Virus record (IMG/VR): IMGVR_UViG_3300017971_000093
Location: 1-46,045 of that record
DNA: 46,045 bases
Source: a virus
Strand: one strand, 5' to 3'
The position numbers and the translations under genes are program-made. Shown here piece after piece: positions 21,414-29,091 of the stretch; the stretch's first letter is position 1, and each line of letters opens with the position of its first letter. The notes under the pieces were generated by a model that saw nothing but the letters and a program-made list of their open reading frames with translations, did not search any database and was not told where the DNA came from.

Positions 21414-21554
21414 TCAAGTGGTAGGCGCGTGTAGGTCGCAACGGTAGTCGTATTCCGCGCCGATGATCGTGTTGTCGGGCGGGGTAGCAAACTTTGCACC
21501 CAGAATCACCACTTTTGTTGCGGCTTCGCCGCACACGCTACAGAGGCTGTTCAC
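21414..21554 (-). CDS. Zinc-ribbon mini-protein, 46 aa
   Basis: A GTG at 21554 overlaps the glycosyltransferase stop (GTGA). The ligand pattern is C5-x2-C8 ... C39-x2-H42 (CSVCG; CDLH). It sits between the glycosyltransferase and the DpdA-like gene; since compact phage DpdA proteins lack the TGT zinc domain, a separate zinc partner is a possible role. That is speculation from position. Confidence 0.6.
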   Translation of the reverse strand: MNSLCSVCGEAATKVVILGAKFATPPDNTIIGAEYDYRCDLHAPTT

Positions 21555-22243
21555 AGCATCAGCCTCAAGTAGTCTTCGGCATTGCCTTCTAGGTGGTAGT
21601 CCAGATTTTCTAGGTCTGGGTCGGGGCATCCACCGCCTTTGAAACCGCTGACCTGCATCTCCGTGGTGCCTTGCCGCCCCGGCAGACCCCGTCCTGCTCC
21701 CTTGATCTGAACGACGGTCTCTTCGCGGCTCATGTGCAGGGGCAACTCGCGGTGGTAGTTCCAGTTGCGGGCGCGCGGCAGTAGGTCTGCGTAGTAGGTG
21801 ATGCTGTCTGGCCGCATCGCCACGCAGCCTTCGCTTGGCCACAGTTTGATGTCCTGCTTGAAGCGCCGGTTGGGCAGATCCCAAACGTGCAGAGTGCGCT
21901 GGCAACTCAACGGCGTGTCCTCAAGGTTTTCAAGGCACTTTTCGACGTGGTTGGTCCGGTAGTAGTCGTCGTCCTCGAACACCACGGCGGCGTAGCCGTC
22001 CGGCACAGCTTTCAGGGCGTTGTAGAGGTTCCAATTCTGCTTGGCGATGTGCTTTAGCGCGGCCCAGCCTTTAGGCACTTCGCTCACCTTCTGGATGATG
22101 CCCGCGTCTACGGCGGGTCTCTCCTCCACGTCGTAGCTGACCAACCACTCGTCTACCTTGACAGTCTGGTTGCTGATCCACTTCCGGCACAAGTTGAGAA
22201 GCTCCGGGCGCGCGCCCGTGCATGTAACGGCGCAGACCTTCAT
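21551..22243 (-). CDS. Glycosyltransferase, GT-A type
   Basis: A 230-residue protein; the ATG at 22243 overlaps the upstream methyltransferase stop (ATGA). The N-terminus KVCAVTCTGARPELLNLCRK is the usual start of a GT-A fold. AAVVFEDDDYYRTNHVEKCL (85-104) holds an acidic D-x-D site for a metal-sugar nucleotide, and HVWDLPNRRF and SEGCVAMRPDSITYYADLL fit the acceptor half. It should transfer a sugar from a nucleotide donor. It lies between a SAM methyltransferase and the DpdA-like gene, so the acceptor could be the modified base, a capsid protein or a cell-surface glycan. Confidence 0.75.
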   Translation of the reverse strand: MKVCAVTCTGARPELLNLCRKWISNQTVKVDEWLVSYDVEERPAVDAGIIQKVSEVPKGWAALKHIAKQNWNLYNALKAVPDGYAAVVFEDDDYYRTNHVEKCLENLEDTPLSCQRTLHVWDLPNRRFKQDIKLWPSEGCVAMRPDSITYYADLLPRARNWNYHRELPLHMSREETVVQIKGAGRGLPGRQGTTEMQVSGFKGGGCPDPDLENLDYHLEGNAEDYLRLML

Positions 22244-22968
22244 CACGAGCACCTGTGAATGATGAGAGCCCCCGGCTCCTTGGCGTAAACTGCTTCCAAG
22301 ACCCAACGTCTACCTTCAAAGCCTTGGTCAATCATCCATTCGTCAATCGCAGGCCGAATGCCCAGATCCTTGCCCTTCATTTGGTGACTAAGCCCCCCGC
22401 CTACGCTGCCGAACGTAATCGTGTCGTGGAAGAAGATCAGCGACCCTTCTTGTAGGTGATTCCCGAGGTGTTGCAGTTCGGCCTTGACCTGCGTGTAGGT
22501 GTGGTGGCCGTCAACGATTAGCGCGCACGCACCCGTAGGCGGGTGCCACGAGGTGCTGGGCTTGTATTCCGGCACCCACAGCTTGGGCAACAAGTCTTGC
22601 AACCACTTGTGGTTAGGCAGCGACTCGATGTCGCAGCTATACACTGGCTGCGTTTCCTTAGCTTCTGGAGTTGTCCAGTGGTCGTACAGGAAGTCTAGCT
22701 TTCCTAGCAGCAACGGCACCGTGCTGTGCATGTGCCGAATGCCGATTTCCAACACGGGATCAGGATTGTAGCTCATGTCCCGCAGAACGCGCGCGAACGG
22801 AGACATGCTGTGCTTGCCTCTGACGCAGTTCCTCCAGAAAAACCTGTTCAGAAGCGCGCAAGCCTTGGCGTATGGCCAGTCAGACCTGTCGATTTCGTCC
22901 CATTCCCTGGTCTGAGAACCAATTAGATCCTTGTCGAAATGCCATGGCTCGCCGTCGAGTCCAGGCAT
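22243..22968 (-). CDS. Class I SAM-dependent methyltransferase (Methyltransf_24/CmcI-like)
   Basis: A 241-residue protein. I took the ATG at 22968, preceded by GAAGTAGAG; an in-frame ATG at 22995 would overlap the upstream gene. Motifs: VLEIGIRHMHS (72-82, SAM-binding motif I), VYSCDIE (109-115), ALIVDGHHTYTQVKAELQ (149-166) and GSLIFFHDTITF (175-186). 'DG.H.y..v..Dl......L..GG.i..hD' is the pattern of sugar and antibiotic O-methyltransferases. The acceptor is unknown; it could methylate the sugar added by the neighbouring glycosyltransferases. Confidence 0.75.
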   Translation of the reverse strand: MPGLDGEPWHFDKDLIGSQTREWDEIDRSDWPYAKACALLNRFFWRNCVRGKHSMSPFARVLRDMSYNPDPVLEIGIRHMHSTVPLLLGKLDFLYDHWTTPEAKETQPVYSCDIESLPNHKWLQDLLPKLWVPEYKPSTSWHPPTGACALIVDGHHTYTQVKAELQHLGNHLQEGSLIFFHDTITFGSVGGGLSHQMKGKDLGIRPAIDEWMIDQGFEGRRWVLEAVYAKEPGALIIHRCS

Positions 22969-22973
22969 CTGCT

Positions 22974-23780
22974 CTACTTCTTCGCTTCGTTCCATATTCT
23001 GGTGCCCTCCTCTTCTCCGTGTTGCTTCATCAGCGCCTGCAAGTAGGTGTCCCACCACAGCAGACCCGCCTTCTTGCTGGTCTTCACGTAGGGGAACTCC
23101 TTGGGGTAAGGAATGTCGTAGGGGCGGTAGGGTTGGCCGTGCAGGACGTGCGTGTAGTGAATCAGCTGGGTGTTCTCGCCGCGCTCGTAGCCCCACCCGT
23201 CGCAGTCGTTCCACATGCGGTCTAGCCGGTTGTCTACCGCTCCCATGCGGTGCAGCATCCGCAGGTAGTCCATGGCTCGCCAGCCGCTGCCTTTCATCTC
23301 AGCAATAGTCGGCCAGTCCGCAGCCGGAGCGCCGCCTGGCTCCCCGAAGAACTCGCAGTTGATGACCGACACGTCTGTTCGCAGATCGCCCCAGCACTTC
23401 AAGCCACGGGTCTCTGCGACCTCCTCGTTCCACAGGTCAGCGATGTCGCCTAGAACCAGCATGTCGGCGTCTAGGTAGATCGCGCGGCCTTCAAACTGGC
23501 ACAGCTGCGGCACCGCAAACCGAAATCCGGTAAACGGCGTGCCCCAGCTGCGGTTGTTGACCCAGCCACGGTCTACGGCGTCACCAACGCGCCACGTCAG
23601 TTCTCCGTCTTGCTCACCGCCGAGCTTGCTGACTCTCCATCCTTTGTCCCCGGTTCGCATCCAGGTGATTTCGATGTCGGCGCGCTGGCTGTGCTGTCGG
23701 ATGCTGTGCTCGAGGACGAGTTCTGCTCCGGCGGCTCGTTGCCACTCGTCGGTTCCGACGAAGATTCTGATGGGGTCCAC
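22974..23780 (-). CDS. Glycosyltransferase, GT8-like
   Basis: A 268-residue protein from the GTG at 23780, which has a perfect AAGGAG eight bases upstream. The N-terminus DPIRIFVGTDEWQRAAGAEL is GT8-like, followed by FRFAVPQLCQFEGRAIYLDA (87-105) with D104-x-D106, then LVLGDIADLWN. The C-terminal half is rich in Trp and Tyr, with HYTHVLHGQPYRPYD. GT8 enzymes use metal and UDP-sugars. The first 61 codons overlap the upstream gene by 184 bases in another frame; the family match of this N-terminus shows this frame is the constrained one. Confidence 0.82.
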   Translation of the reverse strand: MDPIRIFVGTDEWQRAAGAELVLEHSIRQHSQRADIEITWMRTGDKGWRVSKLGGEQDGELTWRVGDAVDRGWVNNRSWGTPFTGFRFAVPQLCQFEGRAIYLDADMLVLGDIADLWNEEVAETRGLKCWGDLRTDVSVINCEFFGEPGGAPAADWPTIAEMKGSGWRAMDYLRMLHRMGAVDNRLDRMWNDCDGWGYERGENTQLIHYTHVLHGQPYRPYDIPYPKEFPYVKTSKKAGLLWWDTYLQALMKQHGEEEGTRIWNEAKK

Positions 23781-24433
23781 TCTGCAAACTCCTTGAGGCT
23801 GGTGATCGGAGACAAGTTGACGACAACTCCCCCGCGCTCATGCGCGTGCTGCGCGCACTTGGCGAAGAAGCGCCCTACGGCCGCGCTCCACTGGTAAGTA
23901 TGGTGGTGGCCTTTCACCATGTCTACACCAATCACGCCAATTCGGCGGCATCCTTCGCGCCACGCCAGAGTCGTCGTTCCGGTTGGGCTAACCGCAAGTG
24001 TATGTATCCGGCCATGTTCCGGCGCTTCCAGCTTGAATCTGGGGTCTGGCGGCAGACGTTCGGGCTTCCACACGGCCCAGTCCACGGGTTCTGTGACCGA
24101 GTGCATGCTGGGGTGCAGTAACGCCTTCCAAGTGTTGTGTGCTGGCAGGTAGATCCACACGCGCTTTGGCCGCGCGTCGATGATGTGCCTGTGCCGAGTT
24201 GTGTCTGGGTGCAGGCTGTTGGTCGGCGAATCCATGATGACTAGGTCATCTGCTGGCATGATTCGGCAAGCGTCGTGGGCTCCCCAAAGCCTTAGACCAG
24301 ACAGCAAGCTGCGCTGAATGTAGGGCAGTAGCCAAGCTGTTGGCCCCATGCCGAACACGATGCTGTCTAACTTGTGGTCAACGATCTTCTTCTCAATCTC
24401 AGGGATGTATTGCAGGTATTGTCCAACATTCAC
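23597..24433 (-). CDS. DUF115/MAF-like Rossmann protein with Ser-rich tail
   Basis: A 278-residue protein with a GTG start at 24433 that overlaps the upstream stop (GTGA). IVFGMGPTAWLLPYIQ (25-40), GAHDACRIMPADDLVIMDSP (51-70) and, later, GCRRIGVIGVDMVKGHHHTY recall the 'G.GPS...iN....pd......D...G...I.liG.D' layout of DUF115/6-hydroxymethylpterin PPK-like and sialyltransferase-like phage proteins. The last 60 residues are Ser/Thr/Glu-rich and coded by DNA shared with the GT8 gene, so this tail may be a by-product of overlap. Assignment is tentative. Confidence 0.65.
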   Translation of the reverse strand: MNVGQYLQYIPEIEKKIVDHKLDSIVFGMGPTAWLLPYIQRSLLSGLRLWGAHDACRIMPADDLVIMDSPTNSLHPDTTRHRHIIDARPKRVWIYLPAHNTWKALLHPSMHSVTEPVDWAVWKPERLPPDPRFKLEAPEHGRIHTLAVSPTGTTTLAWREGCRRIGVIGVDMVKGHHHTYQWSAAVGRFFAKCAQHAHERGGVVVNLSPITSLKEFAEWTPSESSSEPTSGNEPPEQNSSSSTASDSTASAPTSKSPGCEPGTKDGESASSAVSKTEN

Positions 24434-24633
24434 GGCGCTTGCTCCTCGTTGATTGCCCGTAATGCGTCTTCAACCGACGTGTCTTGCGACATAACTTGAT
24501 CGTCTGGCTTGACACGCTCGCCAGCCAACCTGATCTTCACCAACAAATCCAACGCCTTTAGACGATCACCCACCTTTTCGGCGTCGTCGTGGGCATTCCA
24601 GCATTCAGATTCCAAATCACGGTCGTTAGTCAT
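24430..24633 (-). CDS. Hypothetical small acidic protein, 67 aa
   Basis: First gene of the leftward modification operon. The ATG at 24633 is the reverse reading of CATG (24631-24634), which also supplies the ATG of the rightward gene. The protein is helical and acidic (CWNAHDDAEKVGDRLKALDL). The stop overlaps the next start. An internal ATG at 24492 is the alternative start if the shared CATG is not used. Confidence 0.6.
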   Translation of the reverse strand: MTNDRDLESECWNAHDDAEKVGDRLKALDLLVKIRLAGERVKPDDQVMSQDTSVEDALRAINEEQAP

Positions 24634-25225
24634 GCCGCAATCTTACACACCTATTGAACTCTGGGAAGTCAAACCACTTTTGGAGTCCAAGGGCTACCGT
24701 TTTCACCAAACTCGTTTGTTTGCGATCCAGCTGACCAAGCCAGACATCGCCCAGAGGTTTCAGGACACGAACGCTCCCATTCGCCACCGCTTGGGGGGCA
24801 TTACTCGGGACACGTTGCACAAGATCCTGCTTTACAGCCACTCTGCACAGCACGCCGCGCAGCAGATTGAAGACATCAGCCTGGGCAACAAGCTCGCGCC
24901 GGAAGAGCCGTCTGGGACCGTGCCGCAAGCAATCGACGAAAAGCAGATCCAACGTCTTGCTGAGGCTTATGCAGAAAACCTTGCTGCAAAGCGCGACAAC
25001 GAGGCCGTGTCCGAACTGAAGTCTCAGCTAGAGGAGGCCAAAGCCATGATTCTTGAGCTTCAAGAAAACGCCAAAGCCGCGTCATCTCCTGCCAAGAAGA
25101 AGCGTAGCCGTTCGCGTAAGAAGCCTGACAACAACAACGTGTTGGGCAAAGAGACCGAACTCAGCGCAGATCAAGAAGCCATGCTTGACCAAGCGTTGCG
25201 AAACATGAACCCGTCAGGCGAATGA
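24632..25225 (+). CDS. Putative terminase small subunit, 197 aa
   Basis: From the ATG at 24632 inside the CATG shared with the divergent gene. The N-terminus (YTPIELWEVKPLLESKGYRF; RHRLGGITRDTLHKILLYSH) could be an HTH DNA-binding domain. The middle is a coiled coil (NEAVSELKSQLEEAKAMILE), then a basic linker (KKKRSRSRKKPDN). It directly precedes terL with an ATGA overlap, the usual place of the small terminase. The assignment rests on position and architecture; no strong Shine-Dalgarno is seen. Confidence 0.6.
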   Translation: MPQSYTPIELWEVKPLLESKGYRFHQTRLFAIQLTKPDIAQRFQDTNAPIRHRLGGITRDTLHKILLYSHSAQHAAQQIEDISLGNKLAPEEPSGTVPQAIDEKQIQRLAEAYAENLAAKRDNEAVSELKSQLEEAKAMILELQENAKAASSPAKKKRSRSRKKPDNNNVLGKETELSADQEAMLDQALRNMNPSGE

Positions 25226-26898
25226 GCAAACTGCCGCCGAAAGGAAGCCCGGAGCGCACCATGTTCGTCAAGCGCATGCTGACGGACACGGGCTTCTTTT
25301 GCCGTCACGTCCTTGGCATGGACACCGACCGTGATGCCAACGGCAACGCTACCAGCGAAATCGGCAAAGGCGGCGTGCGAGACTGGGGGCCGCACAAGGA
25401 GCTAACCACGTTCCTTGATGACGACAGCAAGAAAACGTCCGTCATCCTGGCTCCCCGCTACAGCTACAAAAGCAGCATCGTGCAGGGGTTTATCCTCCGC
25501 AAGATCCTGGCTCACCCCAACATCGCCATCCTGCTCTACATGCACGATCAGGAGATGGCGATGGAACGGTGCCAGAAGATGCGGGACATGCTGACGGACA
25601 ACCCCATTTTGCAGGAGCTTTTCCCCAACGTAAAAGGGCCGCGCTGGGCGCAGGCGTCGTTCACGACGGGTCTGCGGACGGACAAGTCAATTCAGCAGCC
25701 GACACTGACTGTCGCCAGCCCGCAGAAGTCCAAGACGGGCGGGCGCTTCAACATCATCCTGTTCGACGACGTTGTCTCTGAAACCAACTACCTGACTGAG
25801 ACAGGACGGAAGAAGTCGATCCACTGCATGGAGACTTCGCTCAACCTGCGCGCTCGAGGAACTCGCTACATCGACGTAGGAACTCCCTACCACCCAGGTG
25901 ACGCGCACCACTGGGCCATGGACGCCGGATGGGATCGGCTGACACACCTAGATGTTGGGTGTGAGGTCGTGACAAGAGAGGACAAAACACTAGACCTTGA
26001 GGGCACCCCTACGTGGCCCAACCTAAGCACCGAGTTTCTCCGCACCTACCTGCGGGACGGCATGTCGTTCCCGGTGTTCATGTCGCAGTTCAAGCTGCAA
26101 GTCGTCAGCGGGTTCAACCAGGCATTTCAGCGGCACCAGTTCCAGCCGATTGCCTACAGTCAGCAGATGCACGGCCAGATGACTGGCTACTTGTTGTGCG
26201 ACGTAGCTCCTTCCGGCAGCGACAAGGGCGATTTCAACGCGCTCATCTACGTCGGCATCGACGACCGCAACCGCGTCCACGTCATGGATGTCGAGGTCGG
26301 TCACTGGAAAATGTATGAGTTCTGCGACCGCTACCTAAACATGCTGGAAAGGTGGAGCGCCAAGATGCACCACCGCTGCGAGGTTTGGGAGGACAGCTTG
26401 AGCTACCACAGCTACTTGCAGCACCTAAGCATGCGCGGCCGTGAGCGCAACGTGCGCGTCAGCACGACAACTCAGAAGCGCAACCAGCACGAGCGCAGCA
26501 AGAACGAACGGATCAGCCTGCTCCAGTATCGGTTCCAGGCCAACGAGGTGTTCATCTGCGACACCGTCTCTCGGACGTGGAGCAGCGGAACGGAGGTGCG
26601 CGAGTTGTGGGAGCCAGAGGGCTACAAGGACACTGAAAGCGAGCAGTGGCTCCCGAGCGGCGATCTGGTCGAGTGGTTTATCCGGTTCCCGCACCACTTG
26701 AAGAAAGACGTTCCTGACTGCTTGTCGCTGGTGGACGCGAAGGACCGCGTGACGAACAGCCCGGTGTGCTACTACGTGCGCGCCCGGAGCAACGAGGTGC
26801 CTGAGCACGTCAGGCGCAAGCCAGCCAGCCACAACAAGCGCAAGCGTCTTTCAACCGGCAGTGCCACACGATTCTATGACCGATACAGCACACGATAA
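25222..26898 (+). CDS. terL: Terminase large subunit
   Basis: A 558-residue protein. The ATPase domain has a Walker A-like APRYSYKSS (77-85), IAILLYMHDQEMA (101-113) and Walker B IILFDDVVSE (178-187); a motif after it, YIDVGTPYHPGD (216-227), fits motif III. The RNase H-like nuclease domain starts at LLCDVAPSGSDKGDFNALIY with D327 and D337. It packages DNA into the prohead and cuts concatemers. The Walker A lacks the canonical GK(S/T) glycine, as in many phage terminases (R-x-x-x-KS). It overlaps the next gene by 23 bases. Confidence 0.93.
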   Translation: MSKLPPKGSPERTMFVKRMLTDTGFFCRHVLGMDTDRDANGNATSEIGKGGVRDWGPHKELTTFLDDDSKKTSVILAPRYSYKSSIVQGFILRKILAHPNIAILLYMHDQEMAMERCQKMRDMLTDNPILQELFPNVKGPRWAQASFTTGLRTDKSIQQPTLTVASPQKSKTGGRFNIILFDDVVSETNYLTETGRKKSIHCMETSLNLRARGTRYIDVGTPYHPGDAHHWAMDAGWDRLTHLDVGCEVVTREDKTLDLEGTPTWPNLSTEFLRTYLRDGMSFPVFMSQFKLQVVSGFNQAFQRHQFQPIAYSQQMHGQMTGYLLCDVAPSGSDKGDFNALIYVGIDDRNRVHVMDVEVGHWKMYEFCDRYLNMLERWSAKMHHRCEVWEDSLSYHSYLQHLSMRGRERNVRVSTTTQKRNQHERSKNERISLLQYRFQANEVFICDTVSRTWSSGTEVRELWEPEGYKDTESEQWLPSGDLVEWFIRFPHHLKKDVPDCLSLVDAKDRVTNSPVCYYVRARSNEVPEHVRRKPASHNKRKRLSTGSATRFYDRYSTR

Positions 26899-27067
26899 GC
26901 TAGAAGTGCGCCCGCAGCTGCTTGATGACTTGCAGCGCATCTGCAACCATGTCCGAGCAATCGCAGGCCAACCGGACTCACCGCCGAGCCTGCACGCTTT
27001 GTTTTTTCAACTTGATGAGATCCGGCGCGAACTAGCCGGTCGAGGTAATCATGCTTCAAACGACTAG
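26876..27067 (+). CDS. Hypothetical small helical protein, 63 aa
   Basis: The ATG at 26876 lies inside the end of terL, and the end overlaps the next start by 17 bases. A single helical domain (PQLLDDLQRICNHVRAIAGQ; LHALFFQLDEIRRELAGRG). No family recognised; a packaging accessory or head protein by position. Confidence 0.65.
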   Translation: MTDTAHDKLEVRPQLLDDLQRICNHVRAIAGQPDSPPSLHALFFQLDEIRRELAGRGNHASND

Positions 27068-28556
27068 CGCGCGGCTGACAGAGTTGGCGCGGCAAGCCGG
27101 TTCGGCGGACTCCCTGACGCCGATGACCATTACGGCGTCTCGAGCGCAAGGGAACGCGGTTTCTGGCGCTCAGATGCTGCAAGCCACCAAGGGCCAAGTC
27201 TTCTTGCTGACGCAGTTCGTGCAACAGCTTGGTGGACGCGGGGCCGGTGCTCTGCTGGGTGGCACCACAAGCCCTTCGCCGGACACGGCCCTCCGCCCGA
27301 CTACAGGTGGATTCCGATACTTCAAAAGTGGCGGCGTCACTAACCAAGCAGCGTTTGCGTCGTTCCTGCGCCAAGAAAGCAAGTTCGACAACGCAGCTGA
27401 CCCCACTCCGAACTGGCGCAACGCAGCACCAGGCGACGTAGTCACCTACAAGCCGAAGTATGCGGTGCCGATTCCAACGGATCACTTCCTCTACTCGTCC
27501 GCAACGCTAGGGGGAGACTTCGGCAACTTTAGCAGCGCCTACGGATTCTTCGTAGACGAGGACACCGCTCGCACGTTGGGCTACAGCGTTACGGCGTCTA
27601 CTCCTTCCAGCGATCACCGCATTGGTCTGCTTAGTGGCACGTCAGACGTGACTCTCAGCGGTCGGGCGGGACAGTCAATCCGCATTCTTGACGTGCATGT
27701 CCGCATGCAACCGCAAGTGGACCGCCCGACTGCTGGTGCAGCGGCTACCATCGAAATCAAGCAGCTGGGCGATGTGCGGACGCTGCACAAGTTCGTCAAC
27801 AACAACCAGGGCGATTTCTTGGAAACGCAGTTTAGCCCTGCGGACAGCTGGTTCTTGGGTCAAGGCCGCGACTTGCAGGTGGACTTCACCGGCACCGACG
27901 TAGGCAGCATCACGATTCTCTACGAGTTCGTCGATGCTGACGAAGTGCCTAAGGACGTGTTCTGGGGCAGCGTGACTCCGACCCTGCCTAGCCCTGGCTT
28001 GGCAACTGCTAGTCTTAGAAATCCCAACACCAGCACGGAAATCGAGCTGTTTTACCCTGGGCAATACAACCTGTCCCCGACGCCGGATGCAGCTAGCTAC
28101 GCCCGCGCGACGCCGATTCAGGGCGAGCAATACATCGTCTACGGATACGCGGTCAGCGGCCAGACCCTAAACTTTTCTGGGACCGGTGCGATTGGCACCC
28201 CTGACCAGACGCTGCTGACCATCAGTTCGGGCTCGAGTCCCAGTCAAATCAGTGCCAGCTATTTTGACGGCGGCGTTGTTGGCAAAAACATGACCAACAA
28301 GCAGATTGCGCCGGTCTTCGGCCTGACGACTGCTGACCTGTCGCTCAACGCAGTCGTAGACGATGTCGCGCTCAACTGCGTGCCCAACTCCGGCAGGATC
28401 TTTGTGGACATGTCAGGATTTGGCCCAGGCACTGGGGCTCTTAGCGCCCTCACTACGCCAGCCAATGCCGACAACGGCATCGACGCCATCCAAGTTAGCG
28501 TGTGGGGCCGCAACGGCGGCGCGCAAGCGACTACTCCTAACAACCCCGCAGTCTAG
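27051..28556 (+). CDS. Structural protein of unknown type, 501 aa
   Basis: The ATG at 27051 overlaps the preceding gene. The protein is rich in Gly, Ser, Thr and Asp with few Lys, giving the beta-rich, low-charge composition of virion surface proteins. The N-terminus is helical (SARLTELARQAGS), the rest predicted beta (GQSIRILDVHVRMQPQ; GSITILYEFVDAD). It sits between terminase and portal, where head fibres or decoration proteins are often found. No catalytic motif seen. Confidence 0.75.
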   Translation: MLQTTSARLTELARQAGSADSLTPMTITASRAQGNAVSGAQMLQATKGQVFLLTQFVQQLGGRGAGALLGGTTSPSPDTALRPTTGGFRYFKSGGVTNQAAFASFLRQESKFDNAADPTPNWRNAAPGDVVTYKPKYAVPIPTDHFLYSSATLGGDFGNFSSAYGFFVDEDTARTLGYSVTASTPSSDHRIGLLSGTSDVTLSGRAGQSIRILDVHVRMQPQVDRPTAGAAATIEIKQLGDVRTLHKFVNNNQGDFLETQFSPADSWFLGQGRDLQVDFTGTDVGSITILYEFVDADEVPKDVFWGSVTPTLPSPGLATASLRNPNTSTEIELFYPGQYNLSPTPDAASYARATPIQGEQYIVYGYAVSGQTLNFSGTGAIGTPDQTLLTISSGSSPSQISASYFDGGVVGKNMTNKQIAPVFGLTTADLSLNAVVDDVALNCVPNSGRIFVDMSGFGPGTGALSALTTPANADNGIDAIQVSVWGRNGGAQATTPNNPAV

Positions 28557-28558
28557 CC

Positions 28559-29086
28559 ATGGCAATGGATCCCCGCGCACTAGACCAGTACGGCACGCCG
28601 TTCTGGGTGCATTTCGATCTGGCCACCTCTTCTGGCACGACAACCCTGGTTACCCCTAAGTCCGTTGTAACTCAGCCCACCCCGATTGCTGGCGGGCCTG
28701 CTTACGAGCTTGGGGGGCTAGTCGTCACTGGCATCCACTACCACATCCACGCAGGGGCTAATAATGATGGCTTCAAACTGGAGATAGTGGATGAGCAGAT
28801 CAACACTGCGAGCGACACGGTGTTGACGTTGTTCCACGCCACAGAGCACACGAACCTACGAGTTACCGCCAACAGCATCTCGTGTTTCTTGCCCTTGCAG
28901 CGAGCCGGGTTGCCGTTGAACACGCCTAGCGCGGGCGTGCAGAACGGATCGAGCATTCGCATCACCAACACGAACGCAGGCTCCTGCACCGGGTCGGTTA
29001 TCGTCGAGGGTTTCTACACGACGCACTCGTTTGGCCGCTACGCCGGAACTGGCTCGCCGCAATCGTTCGAAAGCCCTAACGGCTAA
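28559..29086 (+). CDS. Putative virion decoration protein, 175 aa
   Basis: Starts two bases after the previous stop; a second ATG lies two codons in. Beta-rich composition (GLVVTGIHYHIHAGANNDGF; SSIRITNTNAGSCTGSVIVE) resembles a single jelly-roll or Ig-like domain, as in capsid decoration or head-fibre proteins. It shares composition with the 501-residue neighbour and precedes the portal gene. No family recognised. Confidence 0.7.
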   Translation: MAMDPRALDQYGTPFWVHFDLATSSGTTTLVTPKSVVTQPTPIAGGPAYELGGLVVTGIHYHIHAGANNDGFKLEIVDEQINTASDTVLTLFHATEHTNLRVTANSISCFLPLQRAGLPLNTPSAGVQNGSSIRITNTNAGSCTGSVIVEGFYTTHSFGRYAGTGSPQSFESPNG

Positions 29087-29091
29087 ACCAC

